A stretch of DNA of 64,000 nucleotides from Lepidostoma basale (lineage: Eukaryota > Arthropoda > Insecta > Trichoptera > Lepidostomatidae). Shown one piece after another: positions 40,401 to 55,400 of the stretch. Location: NCBI GenBank assembly GCA_022606425.2, contig JAHDVF020001350.1:744001-808000 (forward strand), read 5' to 3'. The notes beneath the pieces were generated by a model that saw only the letters and a program-made list of their open reading frames with translations, had not been told where the DNA came from and ran no database searches. A program made the position numbers and the translations under genes. Each line of letters opens with the position of its first letter. The stretch's first letter is position 1.

Positions 40401-43400
40401 TAAGATATAGTTTTGACACAATAATTATTTATAATATAGACTCCCAAGGAAAATTCTGTATTCTCATCTGACCCAAGGGAAAAGTTCATACATAGGTTAG
40501 AGGAAACGTTTAAGGACTCCCTAAAAGCGAACCTTCAAAGGACTAACACTGATTGTGATTGCTGGGAAAGGACTGCAGAAGACAGATCTAGATGGAGAAA
40601 AACAGAACATAAAGGCACGCATGATTTTTAAGCACAGCGCAGAGACAACGCCGCAGAGGAGTAGAAAGGAGAGACCATCGGGACACGGTGGCGGCTCCAC
40701 TGCCAAGGCCTTCCTTTGCCCTAAATGCCCCAGAGTGTGTGGGTCCAGGATTGGGCTTTTTAGCCACATGCAGATCCTCAACGGTGAAGGACAGTCTACA
40801 TCGGATACGAGGAACAGCCGATGATGATGAGTTATAATATTACAATTTATTTATTCAAATTTTATAAAATTGCCATGACAGCTGTTTCGTCAACATCGCT
40901 TGGCATCATAAGGTGTTAAAAACAACTCAATGACATCAGCAACATTGGTTGGTAAAACAGCTGTCGTGACAATTTCACATAATTTAAATAAATTGTGATT
41001 TTATAATAGTGTTCCAAATTAAACAATTAAACAATTCACCCTTATCAGATGCTAGTTTTTGTATCTTTTTTATATGTTATTCTATAAATATTTCATTTTA
41101 AAAAGGCGGTGTGTATGTTAATCACTCCATTGGTAATATTCAACTAAAAAAATAATTATGCACAGATTCCACAGAAAACAAGATTCAACATGATCCATCA
41201 TGTCACCTCACATGTGCCATACGACCCCAGTGACAAAGTTCTGTTGTCAAGTTAGAGGCGACTTATGTTCGTTAAGGGTTAATAAAGATATACATTTTAC
41301 AATAATTTCTTATTAAGTTATTTATGTGTATTATTAATTAATTGTTAAATAATACAGTGGTCGACTGACGCACTAGGATAATCTAGTTAAGATGGACACA
41401 CCTACAAAATATGAAATACGTTAGCGCTGAGATGGAAATGTTTTTCATAGATACGAATTAATTGAAAAACGTAATGATGGAACATCGGGGGTAATAATGA
41501 AAGGTTGATTGAAGAGTGTAGTACTCGGCTGATGGAAACATTATCTGGGCCCGTCGCGCGTGACGCGCCGCGGCGCCGGCTGGAGGTGGGCGCCCGTCAC
41601 GCGCCGTCACTGTTGACCGCTGGGCGCTTGGCGCTAGCCGCTAGCTTCTAACTAATGACCAAACCCCACCAATACGTTTCAATAAAAACATCACTTTGAA
41701 AACTATATATTTAAACGATATTCGATTTAACCCCTTGAAATGCCAGATTAAAAAAAAAACATTAAACATTTTTAATTCGATAAAAATAAAAATTGCAAAA
41801 ATCTTTTTAAATGTATATTTAGTTAAAACCCACAAATGGTTGTGTTTTCGACCGGTTTCGCCAATTCACTGCCATCTTCTGGTCTATTCAGTTTTCTGGT
41901 TTATTGTCACGTGAATTCTACACCAGACCAAAGACAGTGTGACAATCACACTGCCATCGTATGGCGGGACTTTCGGTATGGCGGTCGGAGCTCTTGCTAC
42001 TCTGCCACGAAGGTCGTTACTGTTGTTTTTTAATTCTAGTGTATTGTTTTTTAGTCTAGGGGAGAAAACGCTGGACTCCTGATCCAAGGGACATGGGTTC
42101 GAGCCTGGACACGATCCGATTCTTTCTTCATGATAATATGCTATTTTCTGCTCATATTGAATATTGTGAAATAAGTTTTAATACCATTGATTGAAATCCT
42201 TAGGGTTAGTCTTTTTTTATATAAAAATATAGGTATATTTATTTTTGATACACTTAAGGCGTTAACACTTAAATTCAATAATGACGATTTTTTTTAATTA
42301 AAAAACTGTTTATTTCACTTTTGAGTTTATTTAATTTAAATATGACATACTTCTCTCTTGTATTTTGTTTGAAATATTTTCGATTAGTTTATATCGTTTT
42401 CCCGATGATGAATGTCTACGAAACACATAGAAAGAAATAAACTCATAAAATACTAAAAGCAATAAAACTTTTAAAAAATTGCATAAGTCGATGGACGGTT
42501 TTTCATAAACATCGAGTGATTTCGAGTGTCAATCGGTTGACGCTGAATTTTCGAATTCGTATGCAGCTAATTACGCCGATTCATGCTATGACGCTATAAC
42601 TATAGCACCGTTATATTCGTGTTCGGAGAATCTATAAATGCATGCTTGTATTATTTTCACTTATTACTCATGATGGGGCACCAGTAAGTATTTCTTACTG
42701 GCCTGTAGATACGAATATTAAACAACGAAGATAACAATACAATAATAATAATAAATTGGATAATTTATAGAGCGCCATTTTTATGCTCATCTCAAGGGCG
42801 CTGTAGAAGATGCTCCGTTTTATCAACGAGATAATAATAATAATAATGATAAAAAATATATAAACATATTTAGTATGAGGGCTGCACCCGACGAAATCGA
42901 TCAGCCCTTCCCGTCAAGAAATGATAATTTGAAAAGGTGCGTTTTGAGTCTCGATCTAAACTCTGATTGATTCTCAATGCACTTAAGGTCTGCTGGAAGA
43001 CTGTTCCAGGCTGAAGGGCCGGCTACCGCGAAGGCTCGGTCGCCAAAGTTTGTGCTTGGACAGCGTTTTGGCAGTCAATCTACCGATCGCAGAAGACTTA
43101 GCTGATCGCAGTGTAGACTGTCAATAGAGACGAAGATGCAAATTGGAAACAGAATATGGTGATCGAGGTGTTAACTGGACTTATGACCTGTCATTGGTTA
43201 GGTTAAGCGCACGCTTTATGTAATACAACATTCCACCCTTCTTACGACCACCATGTCTGACAAATTTTTGAAAGTTGTATATATGCTACTATGTAACACC
43301 ACACTTCACATGTTATATTTCAATATACACACTAGCGTCATCTATGAAGATTGGATTAAGCATTATATGTATATATAGCTGGTCGCAATGTAGACTGTCT

Positions 43401-46400
43401 AGCATTCAGGTTCTCGTTGATGCAGAGTTCAGATATATAAGCTGGTGCCAACCAACTAAACTTAACTTCTAGTCCCAAAATTGATTTGTGTCCTCCGTCT
43501 CATAATTCCAACTAAACAACTATTTATCCTGCCGCTAAATTATGGAAGCTAAGCATGGAACTGGCAAAAGAAGGATGAAAGTAGAATAAATGCAGTAGAA
43601 ATGAGATCTATTAGACGAATGTGTGTATACTCTTTGTATGATAGTGTCGAATGAAAATATAAGAATTGGATGCGGTGCGAATGACGGTGTTATGAACAAA
43701 ATAATGAAAGGATCATTAAGATGGTTTGGACATATGGAAAGAATGAATGAAGAAAGAATGGTAAAAAAAATGATATGTTAACGATGTGAATGGAACCAGA
43801 AATAGAGGAAGACCGAGGAAAACGTGGCACGATCAAATAAATTAAATATTGAATGTCGGCCATGTGAGGAGTCAGAGAAATAGACGCGTGTGCATGACAA
43901 GATGTATGAACGTTGAGGAAGCGATAGCAATATGCCAGGAAAGAAAAGTGTGGCAGTTCATTCTTTATGCCTACCCCTTCGGAAAGACGGCGTGATGGTT
44001 AGTTAGTTAGTTAGCTAAATAATTTTTCCCTCTTCACTTTTTCATTCGTCATTTAGTATATAAGTAATAACTCTCTTTCATTTAACTGTTAAAATTCATA
44101 CACTGAAGAAGGGAAGTTTGTGTCCCGAAACATGTTTGTGAAAAATGCAAAAAAATGTTGTGATAATACAATGTTTCTAAAAAGTTATTCTAATGTTAAT
44201 TTATAATAAACTAACTATCACGCCGTCTCCCCGAAGGGGTAGGCAGAATAAACTGCCACACTTTTCTTTCCTGACATATTTCCATCGCTTCCTCAACATT
44301 CATACATCGTGTCATGCACGCGCGTCGATTTCTCTGACTCCTCACATGGACGACATTCAATATTTGATTTATTTGATCGTGCCACGTTTTCCTCGGTCTT
44401 CCTCTATTTCTGGTTCCATTTACATCGTTAACATATAATTATTTAATAAACTTAAAAAAATTTAAATTTAATAAACAACCAATAAAATATAAATTCAATT
44501 CTCATGTTCGAAATGTTCCCGCTATTCTTCCCCTCTTCTCAATCCTAATTTTACCCCCTCCACCTTAATACACAACTCCACCCTTTTTAGCATATAAGTG
44601 ATCACTATGTTTTATTATATTGTTTTAAATTTTGTACATTGAAAAAGGTTGAGTTACAACCAGTGGCGGTACTCCCATAGAAGCCCAGAAGCCCGGCTTG
44701 CGTAAGAAATTTTTAATCAAAACCTCTTTTGGCTTACAGAAGTTCAGCTTTTCTGACTATTCCTCTTACGTCTGATTTGAACATTGTTAAAATATGATTT
44801 GGTGGGTTGTTGATTTATGCGGGGGCATGATTACTTAGATTTGGGAGTTTTGATTCAAAATTTCTTACGGAAGCCGGGCTTCTGGGCTTCTATGGGAGTA
44901 TCGCCACTGATTACAACCGAAATATGTCTGCGAAAAGTGAAATAAAGCAGTTATATTTATTCAAATATTAATCCACAACACAAAATGAAGGCGATTATAG
45001 AGGATATGTTTTTGTTCAAATTAAAAAAAAAAAAAAAAACATGAATTGAAGGGTTAACCAATTCAGTTTCATCGTAAAGAGCAAAGGCCTCGTTAATACA
45101 TATAAGATAAATAATAAAATTATATAATCAACGCATAATTAATATAGAATGTTTGTTATAATTTATAAACAAAGTAAGATAGCGAGTGTATGGGAGATAT
45201 TGGAGTGAAGTAGCGGCTGCCGCCAAGACAGGAGTCACGACCCGAGGCTATCGTTTGAGTTTATTATAATTTTATTGTCAAGTAAAAAAACACATTAATG
45301 ACCGCAAAACATTTCCTAGTAAAAGGAGTTATTAATTTAATTATTAATCAGACGTATTATTCAGTTTCCCGATAAGCTTCGGTTTTACGGTGTCATTTTA
45401 TGTCTGAAATGTGCGCATCTAATTAGTTTACATGAAATGTCAAGTCAAATGAAATGATAGTGTGTTGTTGGGTATAATTTTTATAATAATTAAACTAATT
45501 TATTTTAGAATCAGTAGGCATATCAAATTAACGTGTATTATTGAATTAAATACGGCGTTTTGTGTTGTAAAAAAAATATATGGTTATTCTTGAATGTTAC
45601 CAACATTTGTAGACAAATACTTGATTTTACCCATTGCGGGTTAATCATTTTTAAGGATTGATTGTATCTCAATAGAGACGAAGATGTAAATTGTCTTTTG
45701 GAAACAGAATATGGTGGTTGAGGCGTTTATAGGACTTATGACCTGTCATTGGTTGGGTTAAGCGATCGCTTTATGTTAACAACATTCCCCATTCCGCCCT
45801 TCTTACGAACACACCACAATTTACATCTTCGTCTCTATTGAGATACAATCAATCCTTATATATTATATGTTTATTGTTTCTTGAAAAATTACGTAAAACT
45901 ACATATTAAGTAATTAATACGAATGAAAACTTCTGTTTCCTAGAAGTTATATAACAGTTCATTGAGCGTTTGCGGTAGCCGGTCCATCAGCTCGGAACAA
46001 TCTTCCTTCACACCACAGATGCATAAATGATCCGACAGACTTCAGATCTAAGCTGAAAACCCATCTTTTTCATATTTTATACCCAATTTAAAACCTGCAT
46101 ATTTTGTTCTATTATACTTTCTAATCGATCGCGAATATCAATCAGATGCAGCGTTCACATTTAGATTTTTGATTAACACGTCTTAATGCGCCCTTGAGGT
46201 GATTACATCACAAAACGGCGCTTTAAAAGTTAGCATATTATTATTGGAATGATATGTTTCGCCTTTTTAAGGCATAATCAAATGACATATGAAGTGCAAA
46301 CATTTCATAATGACTTAGAAAGACGAAACGTGTCATTCCCATAATAAAAGTTATAAAAAACAGATGTTTTCATTTGTATTATTACAAACTTTCTCGATTA

Positions 46401-49400
46401 GTAATTGTTGACAACCAAGAAAACTTCTGCAAGTGCATTAAACTATGAACAGGCAAGGTTGACAACAGGTTAAATATGATATTTAGAGGGTTAAGGTTGT
46501 GACAAGGGTGGTAAAGTTAAAGATTGAGAGGGTAAATTTGATAGGTAAATTTCACGATTGGAGAACGGAAATAATGACAATGGGCATGCATAGCCGACGA
46601 TGGTGGGGGAAAAGTTGATGATCAGATGACGGAATTGATGAATATGAGGGGGTAAAGTCAAATATAGAAGGGTAAAGTAGATGATTTATAGGTAAGGCCG
46701 ACGTTTGATGGGTAAGGTAGACGTTTGTTGGGTAAGGTCGACGTTTGATGGATAAGGACGGCGATTGATGGATAATGTCAACGATTGATGGGTAAGGTTG
46801 GCGATAGATGGGTAAGGTCGGCGATCGATGGGTAAAGTCGGCTATTGATAGGTAAGGTCGGTGTTTGATGAGTAAGTATAGTATGGATAGGATTGACAAG
46901 TTAAATGGTTTACTCACAGTGCGGGGTCCTCGTCCACGCAGCCGTGGCGCGCCCAGCGCACATCCTGGCGCAGCTCGGAGTAGCAGCCGCCCTTGGGCGA
47001 CTTGCACATGTAGCCCGTGCTCACGCAGGCAGGCAGGTTGCAGTAACACCGCACGTGCCGCTCGTTCTCAGATCCTGAGGGACAATTCACACCGTTAATA
47101 ATATGCAATGAGACTATACTATACACAATACCAGCATTACGTTACTGAGGGTAATGCTGTCGGGCCGACTATTGGTAAAAAAAATATGAATAATAAAATA
47201 AATAATATAATTACATAAAGAAATAGTTACATATTATTAAGTGTTAAATAAATGTCTCCCTAAAATAATACATGAAAACTAACTAACTAACCATCACGCC
47301 GTCTCTCCGGAGGGGTAGGCAGAAAGAATGGAACGCCACACTGTTCTGTCCCGACATACTTCTCTCGCTTCCTCTACATTTATACATCTTGTCATGCACG
47401 CACGTCGATTTCTCCGACTCCTCACGTGACCGACATTTAATATTTGATTGATTTGATCGTGCCACGTTTTCCTCGGCCTTCCTCTATTTCTAGCTCCGTT
47501 CACGTCGTTTACATATACCTTCTTCACCATTGTCTTCATGTGTCCAAACCATCTTAATGACCCTTTCATTATTTTGTTCATAAAGCCTTCATTCGCACCG
47601 CATTCACTTCTTATACTTGCATTTGACACTCTATCATATACAGATTTATCACACATTCGTCTTAGAGATCTCATTTCTATTGCATTTATTCTACTTTCTT
47701 CATTCTTTTGCCAGTTAGATGCTTTATTTCCATACATATTTGTATGTTGGTTCGTAGAATTACAATATTGATTAATTTTACGTATACAGAACGGTACGAA
47801 ACATGCTAAAGAGAACATTTTGAGAGTTTTTAATACGTTTTATTTAAGCGTTATTAAAAATTAGATGAATACGAATCCAATACATTTTTTTGGCTAAAAA
47901 CGCTGTACTAAATACATAGAAGTACAGCTTTTCATAATAGAAGTACAGCGTTTCATCATAACGTAAATATTATCTAAAAACAACATTAATATGCGACAAA
48001 ACACATCTTCAAATCGATGAATTATCTTATAAATAATTTATAACCGTCCGAAAATCAATTAAAATAAAACAATATACGATAATTTTCTGAAAATGTATCA
48101 TGTGTATGTGTGGTCATCATGAATTATTAATTTTGAATTTAATAACTTTAAAACATTGCTGTTGGCTATTCTATCGTATAAGGTGTAAGCGAAAGTTAAC
48201 CTTCAATATATTTCTCAAGACATCAACGCGCAGGCAAGATAACATGGAAACTCTATCTCTATGATGTAGGTAGCTACCCAGGTAGGTACCTACCTAACTA
48301 CTAACGATATTTACCGTTAAGAGATATAAAAAAATTCACACGAGTGTCCGCTTGATCCGATTTAAGCAAATGATATAATAAATAGAAGGGTAAAAAAACA
48401 CACATTAAAAAAAATCAAAACGTTCGGAATGCTTCTGTTTAGCGTCCCGCCAAAGCGCGGGAATTTGGGTCGTAGAATTTGGCAAAGGGGGAAAAAAGAA
48501 GGCACGTTTGAAATTCGAACGCGTAAAAAACGGAACGGCCGAGCTAATCGAGCCATTGCGATGCAGCAGGGGAGATGTGTAGCGCATAAATCTAAAGACC
48601 AGTTCCTACTTATCTGGGATCTGCGAGATGGACGGACGCTAATGACCCTTTCTTCGTCTGTGGAAGGAGTTCATCTGCCAACGTGCAATAAAACGGAAGC
48701 GGCGCAGTGCTCGGCTGATTGAAAATTATTTGAAAGTCTGGCAGAAGAAAATTAAGATGATGCGAATTTATATTTGATTATTGGTATTAGCAATGCGGCA
48801 AATGTGATTATTTACTGATCATTTACCAAGCACATGGGGGTAACCCTATCTAGGGAGGCATTTTTATCACTATATTTAAACAAATAAATTACAACATATG
48901 GCTTAACATTTCTTTAAAATTAAATATCTTTTGTGATATGATAACACAATTTTATTAACTATATACTTCCGAATGAATGAAATAGTGTCGAATGAAGATA
49001 TAAGAAGTGATTGCGGTGCGAAGATGGTGTAACAAAATAATGAAATTATCATTAAGATGGTTTGGACGTATGGAAAGAATGGTAAAAAATATATATGTTA
49101 ACGATGTAAATGGAACCAGAAATAGAGGAAGACCGAGGAAAACGTGGCACGATCAAATAAATCTAATATTGAATATGTATATCTATATACTCGTATGTCC
49201 CGACATTCGCCTTACAACTGAGGAAACCATGGAAAACGTCACCCGGAATATAAAGGGTTTATCTGTGGGGAGAGCAAGATGTTAGGATATTTATTAAAAA
49301 GTAACAATTATATATTGTACATTTGACTTCCCTGGGCAGACACAGTAAGGACCAAACAAGTTTTGAGGACTTCCGAAATGAGGACGATAGCAGGCAAGAG

Positions 49401-52400
49401 GAATACCAGAATAAGAGAGATATGTAAGGTTGAGGATATTATAAGATGGAGCAAACAGCGAAAAAGGGACTGGTACGGTCATGTTCAAATAATGGACACC
49501 ACCAGACTCCCCTATATTGCATTGCATAATCAACCTCACGGGACTCGTCCTCGTGGAAGACCTCCTAAAAGATGGAAGGACAGCTGGAAGTCTATCTCAC
49601 AGGAGGAGCAACACTCTGGAGAACAGACCACATAGGTCTAAAACAAGGAAGAAGAAGAAAGACATTTGACTTCCCTTGCCAGAAATACATCTGATTATGT
49701 TCGCAGGCCCGTAATTACATAAACATTTAGATCCGCGGTTCTACCTACCGATACCAGCCGGTTATAGTATAAACCAGTCCATTATAATGGTGCCCGGGTA
49801 GAAAACAGACAATCATCATTGCGCCATTACGTCAGGGCGGTATCATCTACTAATTGAAATTTTAAAACTCGATTTCAAGGTTTAGTTCTATTCAATTCCG
49901 GTTGGGAGAATGTGTCAATTAAGTAAACAAATTCCTTTGCGGTTTCCGATCGTCGGACGGCGCTAGGTGGCGCTTGCTTCTCTCGATTTCTCAACGTTTA
50001 CGTAAGCAATCTATATGTGCAATTTATATTTCATTATTTATAATGTATGTACTAAATTGATTTATTTCCAAAATATCTAATTCAAATTTTACTGTAAATA
50101 TAGAACTGAAAAACATTAATAAAAGTGTCACTTACACCAGGTACATCGTTCTTATTATGAAGATTTAATAAATACCTAAATAATAACTAACCAACTAACC
50201 ATCACGCCATTTCCCCGGAGGGGTAGGCAGAGAGGATGGATCGCCCCAATGCTCTGTCCTGGCATACCTCTACATTCATACATCGTACCATGCACGCACG
50301 TCGATTTTTCCGACTTCGAATGTGCCTGCCTTTCAGTATTTGATTAATTTGGTCATGCCATGTTTTCCTCGGTCGTCCTTGGCTTCTTTTTCCACTCACG
50401 CTGCTTGTGTACAACTTTTTAACCATTCTAATCTCATCCATTCGTTCCATACGTCCAAACCATCTCAGGGACCTTTTTTTAATTTTATCCATGATGCAGT
50501 CATCTGCCTTACATTTCTTTCTTATTTCATCGTTTGGTATTCTATCATACAACGTTTTCCCGCACATTCTTCTTAGTGATCTCATTTCAACGGTGTTTAT
50601 ACTGCTTTCATCCTTCTTTTGCCAGCTCCAAGCTTCACTTCCATACATCTATAGATATTGTATCATATATAAAAAAATCAGTACATTTAATATAAAAAAA
50701 TGTAATTTTCTAGATGGACCTAATACATATATTTTTTTCTGAAAAGAGGGCCGTGGTACATTAAAGTTTTGGTAACTGTGTTGTAGACCAGCGATTGTCA
50801 AAGTGTCCTCCGAGGTGCCCTGGCGCTCCGCCGCGACATGCAGCATAATAATTCTACAATAATGCTAAGATCAAAAACTGCAAACAAAACAATAGAGCTT
50901 GTAAGAGTACGTATGTGGCAACTCATAATTAAATAATGAACATAACTAACCAAGAAACCATCACGCCGTTTTCCCGAAGGGGTAGGCAAAAATAATGGAC
51001 TGCCACACTTTTCTTTCATGACATAATTCGTTCCTCAACATTCATACATCGTGTTATGCACGCACGTCGATTTCTTCAGACTCCTCGCGTGGCCGACATT
51101 CAATATTTAATATATTTGGTCGTGCTACGTTTTTCTCGGTCTTCCTTTATTTCTAGTTCCATTTACATTTTTGATATATACTTTTTTACCATTCTTTCCA
51201 TGTGTCCAAATCATATTAACGACCCTTTAATTTTTTGTCCATAACATAATTTTGCATTATTTTTTTTTTTAATCGCTCTTTACATCATGACAGCATTAGC
51301 CAAATCGATGTAAAGGGTATTATTATAGCTATCGTAGTGATTCTCGTGACATGTGATAGGTAGCTAATCTATCGCCATTTTATTGTCACGTGAATTCTAC
51401 ACCAGACCAAAGACAGCGTGCCAATCACACTGCCCTCGCCGGGAATCGAACTCGGAACCTTCGGGTTGGCAATCAATGCACTTACCACTGGCCACGAAGG
51501 TCGTAGGGTAGAAAACCAAGGTAGACAATCATACTGCATTAATTCGATTTCATCCTTCTTTTGCTAGTTCCATGCTTCACTTCCGTAGATAAGGGTCGGC
51601 ACAAGAACACTATTGTGAATACGTAAAATATTAAGTGTTTTGAAAAGGGTTCCGTCGATAAGAAAGTTTGAGAACTGCTGTTGTAGATCATTACACGATT
51701 CGCTTTCAGATTCAGAGGACGTGGCTTCTATCTCGGGCGCGATTCATCCCTCCCGCTCTATAATGGAAACAATTATTTTTCAAAATACTAGGAACGGGCC
51801 GCTTTATAGTGGGCAACCTAATACGAAGATGAGTAGTTATAAAGTTTATAAACAAAGCCGTAAAATCATGGATCTTACCGGAAGCCGCTCGGCGGGAGAC
51901 TCGGGGTGATTTAATTTCCATACGAGAATTGTTCGACTGTCAGGCTGACAACGGGGTGAAATTTATATGCACTGCTCTCGGGTCCAGCGTATAAGTTTCT
52001 GCCACAGATTGATACGGCGGCTTTTGTGCAGGCTAATGAAACTTATACATGCAGCCGCCCACGAAATAATATAAGGTAAACGCGGGCAAATAATTGAAAA
52101 AAGGAAAAGAAAGATGAGAGCAGAATAAATGTGGTAGAGATGAGGTCCCTAAGACGTATGTGTGGTAGAACGATATATGACAGAATCTCAAATGCTGATA
52201 TAAGAAAGGAATGTAGAGCGGAAGAAGGTATTATGAACAAAATTATGAAAGGATCGCTGCGTTGGTTCGGACATATGGAACGCATGGATGGAGAAAGTAT
52301 ACGTTAATGATGCAAATGGGGTACGAAGTCGAGGCAGACCGAGGAAAACATGGCATGACCAAATTAATCAAATTTTAAAGGTTGGTCATGTTAGAAGTCG

Positions 52401-55400
52401 GAGGAATCGACGTGCGTGTATGACTCGTTGTATGAATGTGGAGGAATCTATAGAGGTTTGCCAGGATTTAGTGTGGCGGTCCATTCTCTCTGCCTACCCC
52501 TGCGGGGAAACGGCGTGATGGTTTCTTTGTTTGTTTGTATAATTGAAAAAAAAGTATTACATTTGATGCAATTTATTATCTTATTTTTAATAAGTTTTTA
52601 TTATATTGTATATAACTAAAATTGCAGTGCACAATGGTGTTCTTGTACCGATCCTTATGTATGGAAGCGATGCATGAAACTGCTAAAATAAGGATGAAAG
52701 TAGAATAGAAAATCATTATTGCAAATATAAATATATCTACAGAAGCAACGATGGCAGTACACAATGGAGTTCTAGTGCCAACCCTCATGTATGGAAGTGA
52801 AGCTTGGAGCTGGCAAAAGAAGGATGAAAGCAGGACAAACGCCGTAGAAATGAGATCACTAAGAAGAATGTGCGGGAAAACGTTATATGATAGAATACCG
52901 AACGATGAAATAAGAAAGAAATGTAAGGCAGATGACTGCATCATGAATAAAGTTAAAAAAGGATCCCTGAGATGGTTTGGACATATGGAACGAATGGATG
53001 AGAGTAGAATGGTAAAAAAGTTGTACACAAGCAGCGTGAGTGGGAAAAGAAGAAAAACATGGCATGACCAAATTAATCAATTACTAAAAGGCGGACACAT
53101 TCGAAGTCGGAATAACCGACGTGCGTGCATGGTACGATGTATGAATGTAAAGGAAGCCCGAGAGGTATGCCAGGACAGGCCATTGTGGCGATCCATCCTC
53201 TCTGCCTACCCCTCCGGGGAAATGGCGTGATGGTTAGTTAGTTAGTTAGTTTTATTACTATGGAATTCCAGTGTTAATGCCTTGGCGTTCAATAAGTTTA
53301 TAAATTTTCAATTAAAAAACATGCATGTTTTGTAGGATAACAACATTTTAATAGTTAATAAAGGAAAATTAAATACTTTTTTTTTCAGATCGCAAAAAAA
53401 ATCTCTTTTTAATTTCTAATATATTTTATATTTCTAATTTGTGTGCGAACATATTTCTGCTTACACACATTAGCACTCTGGTAATTCAAAAAAATAATTT
53501 GCGTAAGTATACTAAACATTTTACATGTATTGTAAAATTCTATTATGCCGTGAGAACTTCAAGTTTAGACTACAGCTTTCAAATTAAAAAAAATCGAACC
53601 CCCTATCCTTGAATATACACAACAAATAAGAGAAAGTCAACGAAAACCATTTAGAAAAAAATACACAACAATTATACAAATCTATTATATTATTAATGCA
53701 AATAAACTGCACCTTTCTGCACGGTGCCGGTAGCTTTAAAATTCAATTTTCGAATGCAGTTCACGAGGCGCCACCAGCGAATGCAAGACTTATCTATTGT
53801 CTCTTTCACTCCTGTCAAAAGTGATATATAACTGTCCCTGTCGCGCTAATGGCAAGTGCATCATTCTCTCCGTGAGAGCGCCGAGCCGAATTGAGTATTG
53901 CAGGGAAGCACGATGTTAGCGCATACAATAATCGGCTTTGCGGACAATGAGAATAAAGGCTATTATGTTCCGCCGCCGGCGCCCGCTTGCTTCTTTGTAT
54001 ACAAATATTTGAACGGACAAATTCTTAACCCTTTCGAAGATGTTGCACTAATTGTGACAAGAAATGCATATTCGTCATAAACTATAAATTTTGATCAACA
54101 GAAAATTGAAATAATTAGCAATTGAAATATAAAAATTTATTTTAAAGAAGTTAACTGAAAACTTGCGGCGAATCTTGAATTGTATTAAAAATATTTATGA
54201 ACATTACATTTTTTATTTTAACACAATATTATTATACAGAAGTATTCAATCCTCACGAATAGTAAAATAATATTTTGAGTCGTAACCAAGAAAAATATAA
54301 TAAAAATAAGATTTTTGAAAATATTAAAGAAATTTATATCATTCAAATAACACCTCAGATTTACATTCTAAAATTACCGACTTTTTTCGCGAGAGATTTC
54401 ATGGGTGCTATACTCGTATATCCAGGAGGCTCTTATTAAACAGGGAATTTAAAAAGAGCTCCTGAAATCTTTTTTGTTGACTTGATTTAGATTGTGAAAA
54501 GGCAGACTATTACACGCCGTCGGTCATGAAATGTAATACCATAATCTGCAAAGTTCCTGGGCGCCATGGGACAAGATGTTTATTTCCATACATAAAATGC
54601 ACGCTCTTCGATTTTCCCGACTTCGAATGTGGTCGCCTTTCAGTATTTCATTAATTTGGTCATGCCATGCTTTCCTTGGTCTTCCAAAGCTTCTCTTTTC
54701 ACTCACACTGCTAGTATACAACATTTTAACCGTTCTTTTCTCGTCCATTCGTTATTTATGTCCAAACCATCTCAGGGATCCTTTTTTTAATTTTATTTAT
54801 GATGCAATCAGCTGCCTTACATTTTTTCCCTATTTAGTAGTATATTATAGTATATTCGCCAGTGTAAAGGGTAAATGATAAAAACATATATAGAACAAAA
54901 ATAATAATAGTGAAATTAAGTAAAAAAAAATTCCCATAAAAAAGTTTATATTCATAAAACTCGCGTTTTAAAATTGTTTTTATATGTAACTGGATCAAGC
55001 TTAACGTAAAAAAAATGTATTTTAAAAATCAAAATATGATTTACTGTCGTAGTTAACAGGTTAAAAGAGCGACAGAGATAGACACAAACAAATACCGTAA
55101 GAATGAAAGAGTCAAAAACATAACAGTGAATGAGAAGAAGACAACAATACCGGTCTAACCAACCGTGGGAGCGAGATACAGCACTCAGGTAGTTTATACG
55201 GAATTCGGACTATATCCACAACAGGTGGATGGCTATGGGCCACCTTTCGTCTCTCGAGCCGCACGAGTCAATTGGGCCGCTATTTTATTTTGTACTTTTA
55301 TAAAACACTTTTAATGCCCCCATTGTGGCCATTGTAGCGGAGTCTATCAAAGCGGTCATCTCTGCGCGGCGGGTGGGACACGCGACATGGTCCCGGCGTG

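Noticed and set aside
46650..46880. CRISPR-like array
   Set aside because: Units are contiguous and degenerate with no unique spacers, in a eukaryotic intron. It is a minisatellite.
46552..47049. 165-codon minus ORF with a heptad-like PYPSI/LPI repeat
   Set aside because: It is out of frame with the bambi ectodomain exon and is produced by the 21-bp minisatellite.
48429..48722. 97-codon ORF in a GC-richer intron block
   Set aside because: Basic low-complexity peptide with no family resemblance. The block may be regulatory instead.
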